A stretch of 64,000 nucleotides of DNA from Pseudomonas sp. CFBP 13711 (GCF_014842265.1 NZ_JACYVI010000009.1:227620-291619); one strand, 5' to 3'. Numbered from the stretch's first letter, positions 43,861 through 53,535 are shown. Numbers and translations: made by a program. Notes: generated from the letters alone by a model not told the origin.

Positions 43861-45645
43861 ATGTCCGACACGCCGAAACGCCCCCTTCGCAGCCAGCAAT
43901 GGTTCGATGATCCGGAACACGCCGACATGACGGCGCTGTACGTCGAGCGCTACATGAACTACGGCCTGACCCGCGAGGAGCTGCAATCGGGCCGACCGAT
44001 CATCGGCATCGCTCAGACGGGTTCTGATCTGGCGCCCTGCAACCGTCATCACCTGGAACTCGCCCAGCGGGTCAAGGCCGGGATTCGTGATGCAGGCGGG
44101 ATTCCGATGGAGTTTCCGGTCCACCCGATGGCCGAGCAGACCCGCCGTCCGACCGCTGCCCTGGACCGAAACCTGGCGTACCTCGGGCTGGTGGAAATTC
44201 TTCACGGCTACCCGCTGGATGGCGTCGTCCTCACCACCGGCTGCGACAAAACCACCCCGGCCTGCCTGATGGCAGCGGCGACCACCGACCTGCCGGCCAT
44301 CGTGTTGTCCGGCGGGCCGATGCTTGACGGTCGGCACAAGGGCGAGCTGATCGGCTCCGGCACGGTGCTCTGGCATGCGCGCAATCTGCTGTCGGCCGGT
44401 GAGATCAACTACGAAGGCTTCATGGAAATGACCACCGCCGCGTCGCCGTCGGTCGGCCACTGCAACACCATGGGCACCGCGCTTTCGATGAACGCGCTGG
44501 CCGAGGCGCTGGGCATGTCGCTGCCGGGTTGCGCGAGTATTCCGGCGGCGTACCGCGAACGCGGGCAGATGGCCTACATGACCGGCAAGAGGATCTGCGA
44601 TCTGGTCCGCGAAGACGTGCGCCCCTCGCAGATCATGACCCGCGAGGCGTTTGAAAACGCGATCGCGGTGGCCTCAGCACTGGGGGCTTCGAGTAACTGC
44701 CCGCCTCACTTGATCGCCATCGCCCGGCACATGGGCGTCGAGTTGAGCCTCGACGACTGGCAGCGCATCGGCGAAGACGTGCCGTTGCTGGTCAATTGCA
44801 TGCCGGCCGGGAAGTATCTGGGGGAAGGCTTTCACCGCGCAGGCGGCGTGCCAGCGGTGATGCACGAGCTGCAGAAGGCCGGCAAGCTGCACGGAGAATG
44901 CGGCACGGTCTCCGGCAAAACCATTGGTGACATCGTGCGCAACGCCGTCGCCCACGACGCTGACGTGATCCGTCCGTACGAAGACCCGCTCAAACACCGC
45001 GCCGGTTTTATCGTGCTGAGCGGCAATTTTTTCGACAGCGCGATCATGAAGATGTCGGTGGTCGGCGAGGCCTTCCGCAAGACCTATCTGTCCGAGCCGG
45101 GCGCGGAGAACAGCTTCGAGGCGCGAGCGATCGTGTTCGAGGGCCCGGAGGACTACCACGCGCGTATCAACGACCCTTCGCTGGAAATCGACGAGCGCTG
45201 CATTCTGGTGATCCGTGGCGCAGGTACGGTCGGTTATCCCGGCAGCGCCGAAGTGGTGAACATGGCGCCGCCGTCTGCGCTGATCAAGCAGGGCATCGAT
45301 TCGCTGCCGTGCCTGGGCGATGGCCGGCAGAGCGGGACCTCGGCCAGTCCCTCGATCCTCAATATGTCGCCCGAAGCGGCGGTGGGCGGTGGCCTTGCGT
45401 TGCTGAAAACCAACGACCGGCTGCGGGTGGATCTGAACAACCGCAGCGTTAATGTGCTGGTCAGCGACGAGGAAATGGCCGAACGCCGCGCGCTGTTCGA
45501 ACCGAAGATGCCGGCCTCGCAAACCCCGTGGCAGGAGCTGTATCGGCAGTTGGTGGGGCAGTTGTCCACCGGCGGATGTCTGGAGCCAGCGACCTTGCAT
45601 TTGCGGGTCATCGCACGAAGCGGAGAGCCACGGCATTCCCATTAA
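43861..45645 (+). CDS. IlvD/Edd family pentonate dehydratase (D-xylonate/L-arabinonate type)
   Basis: A 594-residue dehydratase. The iron-sulfur cysteines are in SDLAPCNRHH, TTGCDKTTPA and VGHCNTMGTA, and the C-terminal half has GDGRQSGTSASPSILNMSPEAAVGGG. It resembles Caulobacter XylD and the L-arabinonate dehydratases, converting an aldonate to a 2-keto-3-deoxy acid. It acts before the XylX-like enzyme. The semialdehyde dehydrogenase and the sugar oxidation steps are not in the window. Confidence 0.88.
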   Translation: MSDTPKRPLRSQQWFDDPEHADMTALYVERYMNYGLTREELQSGRPIIGIAQTGSDLAPCNRHHLELAQRVKAGIRDAGGIPMEFPVHPMAEQTRRPTAALDRNLAYLGLVEILHGYPLDGVVLTTGCDKTTPACLMAAATTDLPAIVLSGGPMLDGRHKGELIGSGTVLWHARNLLSAGEINYEGFMEMTTAASPSVGHCNTMGTALSMNALAEALGMSLPGCASIPAAYRERGQMAYMTGKRICDLVREDVRPSQIMTREAFENAIAVASALGASSNCPPHLIAIARHMGVELSLDDWQRIGEDVPLLVNCMPAGKYLGEGFHRAGGVPAVMHELQKAGKLHGECGTVSGKTIGDIVRNAVAHDADVIRPYEDPLKHRAGFIVLSGNFFDSAIMKMSVVGEAFRKTYLSEPGAENSFEARAIVFEGPEDYHARINDPSLEIDERCILVIRGAGTVGYPGSAEVVNMAPPSALIKQGIDSLPCLGDGRQSGTSASPSILNMSPEAAVGGGLALLKTNDRLRVDLNNRSVNVLVSDEEMAERRALFEPKMPASQTPWQELYRQLVGQLSTGGCLEPATLHLRVIARSGEPRHSH

Positions 45646-45675
45646 CGCCGCAGATGTATCGCCTGGCATATAACT

Positions 45676-45768
45676 TGTGGGAGGGAGCTTGCTCCCGAAG
45701 GCGTCCGTACATCCACCAAATCTTCAGCGGTTGAAATCCCGTCTTCGTGAGCAAGCTCACTCCCACAT
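45676..45768. repeat. REP doublet, GAGCTTGCTC family
   Basis: An inverted pair of REP elements lies just after the dehydratase gene (GTGGGAGGGAGCTTGCTCCC and GAGCAAGCTCACTCCCACA). Confidence 0.82.
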
Positions 45769-45820
45769 ATTTTGCGTTCGCTCAAGTTGGTGGCGCACCG
45801 CAGGATCCACTACAGACCTT

Positions 45821-45928
45821 GATCGTTCCCACGCTCTGCGTGGGAATGCATTCTGGACGCTCCGCGTCCGCCGTCAGATGACGCAGAGCGTCAGGGGCGG
45901 CATTACCACGCGGAGCGTGGGAACGATC
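45821..45928. repeat. 108-bp palindromic repeat, MITE-like
   Basis: Outer arms GATCGTTCCCACGCTCTGCG and the inverse of this (CGGAGCGTGGGAACGATC) enclose nested GC-rich inverted repeats (GACGCTCCGCGTCC, GACGCAGAGCGTC). Repeats with this GATCGTTCCCACGC terminus are common in P. fluorescens-group genomes. It sits between the dehydratase gene and the next LysR gene; no gene is seen in that gap. Confidence 0.75.
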
Positions 45929-45939
45929 ACAACTCATAC

Positions 45940-46845
45940 TCACAACAATGCCGGCAACCCCTTCTCCATTCCCGCAAAGCGGTTTTTCAACAGCGAATGC
46001 AACTGCTGCACCGCCGGGGAAAACTGTTTGCGGTGCGGGCAAACCAGATTCAGCGGGGTCGGTTCGCCCGGGTAATCCGGCAGCAACAGCTCCAGCCGCC
46101 CGGCGTGCACGTCCTCGCAGACATCCAGCCACGACTTGTACGCCACACCCTGCCCCGCCACCGCCCAGCGCCTCACCAGATCAGCATCATCGGTGAGCAA
46201 CGGGCCTGACACCGAAAACACTCGCCCGCCCAGCCGCCATTTGTCGTACACCCGCCCCGCCAGCGTGAACAGCAAGCACTCATGGCGCAGCAAATCATCA
46301 GACACCATCGGACGGCCCTTGCGCGCCAGGTACTCCGGCGATGCCACCAGCACCCGGCGATTCCATGGCGCCAGCGCCAACGCAATGTAGTTCGCGTCTT
46401 CGATCACGCCGTAGCGAATGGCGACGTCCACCGGATCACGAAACAGATCGGCCACTTGATCGGAGATAAACAGGCGCAGATTCAGCGCCGGGTGCTGGCT
46501 GCGAAAATCCGTCAGCCAGGGCAGCAGCATGTTTCGCCCCAGATCCGACGGCGCCGCCACCTGCAGCGTGCCTTGCAGCTCAGCGCTTTCCCGCTGCAGC
46601 TTTTCCCGGCCATCCCGTAACGCATCGAGCACCGTCTGGGCGGTCGGCAGGTACTGCTCGCCTTCAGCGGTGAGACGCAAGCTGCGCGTCGAGCGGGCAA
46701 ACAGGCGAATATCCAGCTCGCGTTCGAGGCGCTTGATGGCCGCCGCGACTTGCCCCGGCAACAGATCCACCTCACGCGCGGCATTGGAGAAGCTGCCCAG
46801 CGCGGCAGTGCGAACGAACAGAGTCAGGTCGTCGATGCGGATCAT
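45940..46845 (-). CDS. LysR family transcriptional regulator
   Basis: A 301-residue LysR protein of the large CrgA-like group (MIRIDDLTLFVRTAALGSFSNAAREVDL, QVAAAIKRLERELDIRLF, LTAEGEQYLPTAQ). It is divergent from the zinc-type oxidoreductase gene with ~117 bases between, and such pairs usually reflect direct control. ATG at 46845 is chosen; the frame continues upstream over the intergenic region. Confidence 0.9.
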   Translation of the reverse strand: MIRIDDLTLFVRTAALGSFSNAAREVDLLPGQVAAAIKRLERELDIRLFARSTRSLRLTAEGEQYLPTAQTVLDALRDGREKLQRESAELQGTLQVAAPSDLGRNMLLPWLTDFRSQHPALNLRLFISDQVADLFRDPVDVAIRYGVIEDANYIALALAPWNRRVLVASPEYLARKGRPMVSDDLLRHECLLFTLAGRVYDKWRLGGRVFSVSGPLLTDDADLVRRWAVAGQGVAYKSWLDVCEDVHAGRLELLLPDYPGEPTPLNLVCPHRKQFSPAVQQLHSLLKNRFAGMEKGLPALL

Positions 46846-46962
46846 TTTCACTCCAGCGGTGAAAGTGTTGCCGGATTCTGCAGGTTTTTCTGCCTGACGA
46901 ACAAGAACAAGATGGGTCCAACGTTTCAATACGCCTCTGTCATCCCATTTAGAGAGATCGCC

Positions 46963-47970
46963 ATGAAAGCCGTCGCCTTCACCCAACACGGTCTGCCCAT
47001 CGAAGACCCCAATGCGCTGCTCGACATGGACCTGCCCACGCCAACGCCCGGCCCTCGGGATTTGCTGGTCGAAGTCAAAGCGATTTCGGTGAACCCGGTG
47101 GACACAAAAATCCGCGCCGGCTCTGCCGCTACGGAACCCAAAGTGGTCGGCTGGGACGCCGTCGGGGTTGTTCGCGAAACAGGCAGCGACGTCACGCTAT
47201 TCAAAGCCGGGGACGAAGTGTTCTACGCCGGTTCCATCGCCCGCCCTGGCAGCTACAGCGAATTCCACCTTGTGGATGAGCGCATCGTCGGGCACAAACC
47301 CAAGACACTCGACAACGCCCACGCCGCCGCGCTGCCGCTGACCTCGATCACCGCCTGGGAATTGCTGTTTGACCGTCTGGGCGTTGAAGAAGGCGGCGGC
47401 GAAGGTGACAGTCTGCTGATCGTCGGTGCCGGTGGCGGCGTCGGTTCGATTCTGGTGCAACTGGCCCGCCAACTGACCAAGCTGACCGTGATCGGCACGG
47501 CGTCCCGTCCGGAAACCCGCGAGTGGGTCGAAAGCCTGGGCGCCCACCACGTCATCGATCACAGCCAGCCGCTGGTCGAGCAGCTGAACCAGATCGGCGT
47601 CGGCCAGGTGAGCCATGTCGCCAGCCTGACCCACACCGATTCGTACTTCACGCAGCTGATCGAGGCCCTCAAACCACAAGGCCAGTTGGCGCTGATCGAT
47701 GACCCGAAATCCCTGGACGTCGTGCCGATGAAACGCAAGGCCCTGTCGCTGCACTGGGAACTGATGTTCACCCGCTCGCTGTACGAAACGCCGGACATGA
47801 TCGCCCAACATGAACTGCTCAATCGCGTCGCCGATCTGATCGACCAGGGCGTACTGAAGACCACCCTCGGTGAGCACTTCGGCGCAATCAATGCTGAAAA
47901 CCTGCGCCGCGCCCACGCCGTGATCGAAAGCGGCAAGGCCAAGGGCAAGATCGTTCTCGAAGGTTTCTGA
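46963..47970 (+). CDS. Zinc-type alcohol dehydrogenase / quinone oxidoreductase-like MDR protein
   Basis: A 335-residue medium-chain dehydrogenase with VNPVDTKIRAG, GWDAVGVV, AGDEVFYAG and the nucleotide-binding GAGGGVGSILVQLARQL. It matches the zinc-binding-alcohol-dehydrogenase-family proteins (ZinC-type, quinone reductase related). It lacks the structural-zinc cysteine cluster and is probably an NADPH-dependent enone or quinone reductase. Substrate unknown. First of a three-gene plus-strand run. Confidence 0.9.
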   Translation: MKAVAFTQHGLPIEDPNALLDMDLPTPTPGPRDLLVEVKAISVNPVDTKIRAGSAATEPKVVGWDAVGVVRETGSDVTLFKAGDEVFYAGSIARPGSYSEFHLVDERIVGHKPKTLDNAHAAALPLTSITAWELLFDRLGVEEGGGEGDSLLIVGAGGGVGSILVQLARQLTKLTVIGTASRPETREWVESLGAHHVIDHSQPLVEQLNQIGVGQVSHVASLTHTDSYFTQLIEALKPQGQLALIDDPKSLDVVPMKRKALSLHWELMFTRSLYETPDMIAQHELLNRVADLIDQGVLKTTLGEHFGAINAENLRRAHAVIESGKAKGKIVLEGF

Positions 47971-48026
47971 ACCTGTTTCCATTATTTGAATGGCCTGCTG
48001 CGGCAGGCCGGGAGTCGTTTGTGTCC

Positions 48027-49214
48027 ATGAGACAGAACATGATGGTGTCGGCGCTGGCACTCTCAGTCGCTTTGATCAGCCAGACCGGCATCGCCGCCAC
48101 GATCGCAACCACCGCGCTACCCGCCAATGCACCGGCGGAAAAAACCATCGGTCAGCTGGAGCAGGTGTTCACCTTCCACGACGCCATGCCCACCGGCGTG
48201 ACCGTGACAGAAACCGGGCGCATCTTCGTCAACTTCCCGCACTGGGGCGACGACGTGCCGTTTACCGTGGGTGAGATTCGTGACGGCAAAGTCGTCGCCT
48301 ACCCCGATGCCGCCATCAACAAGGAAGACCCCAAAAACCCGGCCACAGGGCTGATCAGTGTGCAGAGCGTGGTCGCCGACGGTCAGGGCCGCGTCTGGTT
48401 ACTGGACACCGCCGCACCGAATTTCGCCGCGCCAAAAGCCGGCGGCGCCAAGCTGGTGGCGGTTGATCTGGCCAGTAACAAGGTGGTCAAAACCCTGGTC
48501 TTCCCGGCAAACGTCATCCTGCCGAGCACCTACGTCAATGACATGCGCTTTGATTTCCGCAGCGGCAAGGAAGGCACGGTTTACGTGACGGATTCGTCGG
48601 TCTCCGGGCCTGGCGCGATCATTGTCATGGACATCGCCAGCGGCAAGGCGACCCGTCGCTTGAGCGGCGCAAAATCCACTTCGGCCGATTCTGACTTCAA
48701 ACCGGTCGTCGAAGGCCAAACCGCACTGGTCAGCAAAGGCCCAGACGGCAAGCCAAAAACCATGGCCGTTGCGTCTGATGGCATCGCCCTGTCCCCTGAC
48801 GGCAAGACACTGTATTTCAGCGCGCTTTCCAGTCGCCACCTGTATGCAGTGCCTACCGGGATGCTGCGTGATGCAAGTGTGAGCGAGGCGCAACTGAACG
48901 CTGCGGTCAAAGATCTCGGCGAAAAAGGCGCGTCGGACGGTCTGGAAGCCGATGCCAACGGCGCGGTCTACGCCGGCGACTACGAACACAACGGCATCCG
49001 CAAACGCCTGGCCGACGGCAGTTGGCAGACCATCGTTCACGACCCTCGCGTGCTGTGGCCGGACACCTTGTCGGTCGGGCCGGATGGCTACCTGTATTTC
49101 ACCGCCAACCAGCTGCAGCGCCAGGCCGGTTTCCACGATGGCAGGGATCTGCGCGAAAAACCCTACAGCCTGCTGCGGGTGAAGATCGACGCCGCGCCTG
49201 CACCGACCCGCTGA
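48027..49214 (+). CDS. Secreted yellow/MRJP (L-dopachrome tautomerase-related) family protein
   Basis: A ~395-residue protein with a signal peptide (cleavage after QTGIAA) and a six-bladed beta-propeller pattern of the major royal jelly/yellow family (VTVTETGRIFVNFPHWGDDVPFTVGE, VVADGQGRVWLLDTAAPNF, YVTDSSVSGPGAIIVMD, GIALSPDGKTLYFSAL, LWPDTLSVGPDGYLYFTANQL). Bacterial members are of unknown function. A GTG at 48021 is 6 bases after a GGGAG box and is an alternative start. Confidence 0.85.
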   Translation: MRQNMMVSALALSVALISQTGIAATIATTALPANAPAEKTIGQLEQVFTFHDAMPTGVTVTETGRIFVNFPHWGDDVPFTVGEIRDGKVVAYPDAAINKEDPKNPATGLISVQSVVADGQGRVWLLDTAAPNFAAPKAGGAKLVAVDLASNKVVKTLVFPANVILPSTYVNDMRFDFRSGKEGTVYVTDSSVSGPGAIIVMDIASGKATRRLSGAKSTSADSDFKPVVEGQTALVSKGPDGKPKTMAVASDGIALSPDGKTLYFSALSSRHLYAVPTGMLRDASVSEAQLNAAVKDLGEKGASDGLEADANGAVYAGDYEHNGIRKRLADGSWQTIVHDPRVLWPDTLSVGPDGYLYFTANQLQRQAGFHDGRDLREKPYSLLRVKIDAAPAPTR

Positions 49215-49242
49215 TTCCGTTTTCCAATTTCGGAGATTCATC

Positions 49243-49896
49243 ATGCAACTGACCGCACTGGCAAAATCGCGCTACACCACGAAAGCCTACGACGCCTCAC
49301 GCAAGATCCCGCAGGAGACGATCCACGAGTTGCTGGAGCAACTGCGTCACAGCCCGTCATCGGTGAACTCGCAGCCATGGCACTTCATCGTCGCCTCCGA
49401 TGAGCAGGGCAAAGCGCGCGTGGCCAAGTCGGCGGAGGGTAGTTTTGCCTATAACGAAGCGAAGATGCTCAACGCCTCCCATGTGATCGTGCTCTGCACT
49501 TGCACTGAAATGCCGGAATCGCACCTGCAAGCCGTGCTGGCCCAGGAGGCGGCTGACGGACGTTTTGCCAATGACGAGGCCAAAGCCGGTCAGGACAAAA
49601 CCCGTCGCGGTTACGTGAACATGCACAAATACGATCAGAAGGACGTGCAGCACTGGATGGAAAAGCAAACCTACCTGGCGCTGGGCACCTTGCTGCTGGG
49701 CGCTGCATCGTTGGGCCTGGACGCGACACCGATGGAAGGCTTCGATTTCAAGAAGCTCGACGAAGGATTGGGCCTGCGCGACAAGGGTTTCACCAGCCTG
49801 GTCGTGGTCAGCCTGGGCTACCGCAGCGACAGCGATTTCAACGCCAAACTGCCGAAATCGCGCCTGCCGGCCGAGACGGTGTTTACCTTCCTTTAA
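49243..49896 (+). CDS. NAD(P)H nitroreductase, NfsB family
   Basis: A 217-residue FMN-dependent nitroreductase: KSRYTTKAYDASRKI, LRHSPSSVNSQPWHFIVA, ALGTLLLGAASLGLDATPMEGFD and the C-terminal VVVSLGYRSDSDFNAKLPKSRLP. It reduces nitroaromatics or quinones. It follows the yellow-like gene by 28 bases and is probably in its operon. Confidence 0.93.
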   Translation: MQLTALAKSRYTTKAYDASRKIPQETIHELLEQLRHSPSSVNSQPWHFIVASDEQGKARVAKSAEGSFAYNEAKMLNASHVIVLCTCTEMPESHLQAVLAQEAADGRFANDEAKAGQDKTRRGYVNMHKYDQKDVQHWMEKQTYLALGTLLLGAASLGLDATPMEGFDFKKLDEGLGLRDKGFTSLVVVSLGYRSDSDFNAKLPKSRLPAETVFTFL

Positions 49897-49914
49897 CCCT
49901 TGCCGCACCCACCG

Positions 49915-50158
49915 GTAGGAGTGAGCTTGCTCTGGGCCGCATCCGGACGAAGACGGTCGTTCAGCCGCTGAAGATTTATCGGATGTCCCGGCCTATTCGC
50001 GAGCAAGCTCGCTCCCACGAGAATTGCATCTGCCTCGCGAGTGTTGGCCGCAGATTATGAACGTGTGGGAGCGGAGCTTGCTCGCGAAGACGGCATGACA
50101 GCCGCTGAAGGTTTAGCGACTGTCCCGGCCTATTCGCGAGCAAGCTCGACTCCCACAT
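49915..50158. repeat. Two REP doublets, GAGCTTGCTC family
   Basis: Four REP elements in inverted pairs fill most of the ~380-bp gap between the nitroreductase and xseB genes (49897-50274). No gene is visible. Confidence 0.82.
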
Positions 50159-50274
50159 TAGCCCTGCGGCCTGACTCAGGGGCAGCAGCCGTCACCTGCA
50201 CCCCCTTCTCATTTGCCCCGATGCGTGCGCTCTGCTAGTGTCGCGCCGGTTTAACGTCTACCGGGATAGCCGCC

Positions 50275-50517
50275 ATGGCCCGCAAGAAAGCTGCACTGGA
50301 TTTCGAACAGTCCCTCACGGATTTGCAAACGCTCGTCGAGCGTCTGGAGAACGGTGAGCTGTCGCTGGAAGACTCACTGACCGCCTTCGAGCAAGGCATC
50401 CGCCTGACCCGCGAGTGCCAGAGCGCGCTGGCCCAGGCCGAGCAGAAAGTGCAGGTCTTGCTGGAACGCGACGGCGAATTGGCCGAAGAGCCATTTGACG
50501 CGGAACAGCCGGAATGA
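50275..50517 (+). CDS. xseB: Exodeoxyribonuclease VII small subunit
   Basis: An 80-residue acidic protein with the XseB family core FEQSLTDLQTLVERLENGELSLEDSL and FEQGIRLTRECQSALAQAEQKVQVL. It binds XseA to form exonuclease VII. Its stop overlaps the ispA start by 4 bases. Confidence 0.96.
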   Translation: MARKKAALDFEQSLTDLQTLVERLENGELSLEDSLTAFEQGIRLTRECQSALAQAEQKVQVLLERDGELAEEPFDAEQPE

Positions 50518-51401
50518 TCGCGGCGTATCAGGCACTCAGCCAGGCTCGCGTCAATGCGGCGCTGGAGACGCTGTTCGATGCGCCCGCCCCTGAATTGACC
50601 CGCCTTTACGCCGCCATGCGCTACAGCGTCACCAATGGCGGCAAGCGCGTGCGCCCGCTGCTGGTTTACGCCGCCTGCGAAGCCTTGGGCGGCAACGCCG
50701 AGCACGCTAACGGCGCGGCCTGCGCCGTCGAGCTGATCCATGCGTACTCGCTGGTGCACGACGACCTGCCAGCCATGGACGACGACGATTTACGTCGCGG
50801 CCTGCCCACCACCCACAAAGCCTTTGACGAAGCCTGCGCGATTCTCGCCGGCGACGGTCTGCAGACCCTTGCTTTCAGCGTGCTGAGCGATAACCCACTC
50901 ACCCCGCAGAACGCTGACACCCGACTGAAAATGGTCGCCACCCTTGCCCGTGCATCCGGCCCTGCCGGCATGGTCGGCGGACAGGCCATCGATCTCGGCT
51001 CGGTCGGGCTCAAGCTCGACCAGAAAGCGCTGGAATTCATGCACCGGCACAAGACCGGCGCACTGATCGAAGCCAGCGTCAGGCTTGGCGCTCTGGCCAG
51101 CGGCAACGCAACCCAGGTTCAACTCGATTCGCTGCAGATTTACGCCCGCGCCATCGGTCTGGCTTTTCAGGTCCAGGACGACATTCTGGACGTCGAAAGC
51201 GATACCGCCACGCTGGGCAAACGCCAGGGCGCCGATATTGCCCGGGACAAGCCGACCTACCCCGCGCTGCTGGGTCTGGAAGAAGCCAAACATTACGCAC
51301 TTGAATTGCGCGATCAGGCCCTTGTGGCGCTGCGACCGTTCGATGAGGCTGCGGAGCCCTTGCGCGCGTTGGCGCGTTATATCGTCGAACGCCGCAACTA
51401 G
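50514..51401 (+). CDS. ispA: Farnesyl diphosphate synthase (geranyltranstransferase) IspA
   Basis: Condenses IPP with DMAPP and GPP to farnesyl diphosphate. The 295-residue protein shows both aspartate-rich motifs: first DDLPAMDDDDLRRG and second FQVQDDILDV. The GGKRVRPLL and MVGGQAIDL patterns are also present. It forms the conserved xseB-ispA-dxs gene order. Confidence 0.97.
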   Translation: MIAAYQALSQARVNAALETLFDAPAPELTRLYAAMRYSVTNGGKRVRPLLVYAACEALGGNAEHANGAACAVELIHAYSLVHDDLPAMDDDDLRRGLPTTHKAFDEACAILAGDGLQTLAFSVLSDNPLTPQNADTRLKMVATLARASGPAGMVGGQAIDLGSVGLKLDQKALEFMHRHKTGALIEASVRLGALASGNATQVQLDSLQIYARAIGLAFQVQDDILDVESDTATLGKRQGADIARDKPTYPALLGLEEAKHYALELRDQALVALRPFDEAAEPLRALARYIVERRN

Positions 51402-51435
51402 TCGAAGCCCGCAACGAGTCGAACCCCGCAACCAA
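51393..51435. repeat. Short 17-bp tandem repeat at the end of ispA
   Basis: CGCAACTAGTCGAAGCC, CGCAACGAGTCGAACCC and the start of a third unit (CGCAACC) run across the ispA stop codon into the ispA-dxs spacer. Confidence 0.6.
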
Positions 51436-51593
51436 GCGCAGGTCATAGGACTTATCGGGCGTGAGCGGCCTTGCTGCCGCTGCCCCATTTCGCCGGCAAT
51501 CGTTTCTCCTGAACATCGCGTTGCTGCACATCGTGCGCAGCCGGTAATGCATCAGGTAAACTGCCGCCTCTTTTACTTATAACGATTCGCCTG

Positions 51594-53483
51594 ATGCCCA
51601 CGACGTTCAAAGAGATTCCCCGCGAGCGCCCGTCCACGCCGCTGCTCGACAAGGCAGCGACGCCGGACGGCCTGCGCCGCTTAGGTGAAGCAGAGCTTGA
51701 AGCCCTGGCTGATGAACTGCGCCTGGAGCTGCTCTACACCGTTGGCCAGACCGGCGGCCACTTCGGCGCCGGCCTCGGCGTCATCGAACTGACCGTGGCC
51801 TTGCACTACGTCTTCGATACCCCCGACGACCGGCTGGTCTGGGACGTCGGTCATCAGGCGTACCCGCACAAGATCCTCACGGGTCGTCGCGAGCAGATGT
51901 CGACCCTGCGCCAGAAAGGCGGCGTGGCGGCATTCCCGCGTCGCAGCGAGAGCGAATACGACACCTTTGGCGTCGGTCACTCCAGCACCTCCATCAGCGC
52001 CGCGCTGGGCATGGCGATCGCCTCCCGGCTGCAAGGCAGTGAGCGCAAGTCCATTGCCGTGATCGGCGACGGCGCACTCACTGCCGGCATGGCCTTCGAG
52101 GCGCTGAACCACGCGCCCGAAGTCAGCGCCGACATGCTGGTAATCCTCAACGACAACGACATGTCGATCTCGCGCAACGTCGGCGGGCTGTCGAATTATC
52201 TGGCGAAAATTCTCTCAAGCCGCACGTACACGAGCATGCGCGAAGGCAGCAAGAAAGTGCTGTCGCGTCTGCCCGGCGCGTGGGAAATCGCCCGTCGTAC
52301 CGAGGAATACGCCAAAGGCATGCTGGTGCCCGGCACGCTGTTCGAAGAACTCGGCTGGAACTACATCGGCCCGATCGATGGTCACGACCTGCCTATCCTG
52401 ATCGCCACCCTGCGCAACATGCGCGACCTCAAGGGTCCGCAGTTCCTGCACGTGGTCACCAAGAAAGGCAAAGGCTTCGCACCGGCCGAGGTCGACCCGA
52501 TCGGTTATCACGCGATCACCAAGCTTGATCCACTCAACGCACCGGTCGTGCCCAAGAAAGCCGGCGGTCCCAAGTATTCCGGCGTGTTCGGCCAGTGGCT
52601 GTGCGACATGGCCGAAGCGGACGAGCGTCTGGTGGGCATCACGCCTGCCATGAAAGAAGGCTCGGATCTGGTTGCGTTCAGTGAACGTTTCCCGGAGCGC
52701 TATTTCGACGTTGCCATCGCCGAGCAGCACGCGGTGACGCTGGCAGCGGGCATGGCCTGCGAAGGCGCCAAGCCGGTCGTGGCGATTTACTCGACGTTCC
52801 TGCAGCGTGGTTACGACCAGCTGATTCATGACGTCGCGGTGCAGAATCTGGACGTGCTGTTCGCCATCGACCGCGCCGGTCTGGTGGGCGAAGACGGCCC
52901 GACCCATGCCGGCAGTTTTGATCTGTCGTACCTGCGTTGCATCCCCGGCATGCTGGTCATGACGCCGAGCGATGAAAACGAACTGCGCAAGATGCTCACC
53001 ACCGGTCACCTGTTCAAAGGCCCCGCCGCCGTGCGTTACCCACGCGGCAACGGCCCCAATGCCGTGATCGAGAGCAGTCTCGAACCGCTGGAAATCGGCA
53101 AAGGCGTGGTTCGTCGTCAAGGCAGCAAAGTCGCGATGCTGGTGTTTGGCGTGCAGTTGACCGAAGCGCTGATCGTGGCGGAAAAGCTCGACGCGACCGT
53201 GGTCGACATGCGTTTCGTCAAACCGCTGGACGAGGCACTGGTGCGCGAAATGGCCGGCAGCCACGACTTGCTCGTGACCGTCGAAGAAAACGCCATCATG
53301 GGCGGTGCCGGTGCGGCGGTCAGCGAGTTCCTGGCGCGAGAGAACATTCTCAAGTCGGTGCTGCATCTGGGCCTGCCGGATGTGTACGTCGAACACGCCA
53401 AACCCGCGCAGATGCTGGCGGAGTGCGGGCTGGATGCTGCCGGGATCGAAGCGTCGATCAACCAGCGCCTGCTGAAGATGTAG
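51594..53483 (+). CDS. dxs: 1-deoxy-D-xylulose-5-phosphate synthase
   Basis: First enzyme of the MEP isoprenoid pathway, thiamine diphosphate dependent. The 629-residue product has the GDGALTAGMAFEALNHA cofactor motif with NDNDMSIS, the transketolase pyrimidine domain (FAERYFDV-like YFDVAIAEQHAVTLAAGMA) and the C-terminal domain beginning VLVFGVQLTEA. Start ATG 51594. It is ~190 bases after ispA. Confidence 0.97.
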   Translation: MPTTFKEIPRERPSTPLLDKAATPDGLRRLGEAELEALADELRLELLYTVGQTGGHFGAGLGVIELTVALHYVFDTPDDRLVWDVGHQAYPHKILTGRREQMSTLRQKGGVAAFPRRSESEYDTFGVGHSSTSISAALGMAIASRLQGSERKSIAVIGDGALTAGMAFEALNHAPEVSADMLVILNDNDMSISRNVGGLSNYLAKILSSRTYTSMREGSKKVLSRLPGAWEIARRTEEYAKGMLVPGTLFEELGWNYIGPIDGHDLPILIATLRNMRDLKGPQFLHVVTKKGKGFAPAEVDPIGYHAITKLDPLNAPVVPKKAGGPKYSGVFGQWLCDMAEADERLVGITPAMKEGSDLVAFSERFPERYFDVAIAEQHAVTLAAGMACEGAKPVVAIYSTFLQRGYDQLIHDVAVQNLDVLFAIDRAGLVGEDGPTHAGSFDLSYLRCIPGMLVMTPSDENELRKMLTTGHLFKGPAAVRYPRGNGPNAVIESSLEPLEIGKGVVRRQGSKVAMLVFGVQLTEALIVAEKLDATVVDMRFVKPLDEALVREMAGSHDLLVTVEENAIMGGAGAAVSEFLARENILKSVLHLGLPDVYVEHAKPAQMLAECGLDAAGIEASINQRLLKM

Positions 53484-53535
53484 ACAGTTACAGGCGTAAG
53501 CGGGATGGCCGAGCGACCGGGTCATTCCGCAAACT

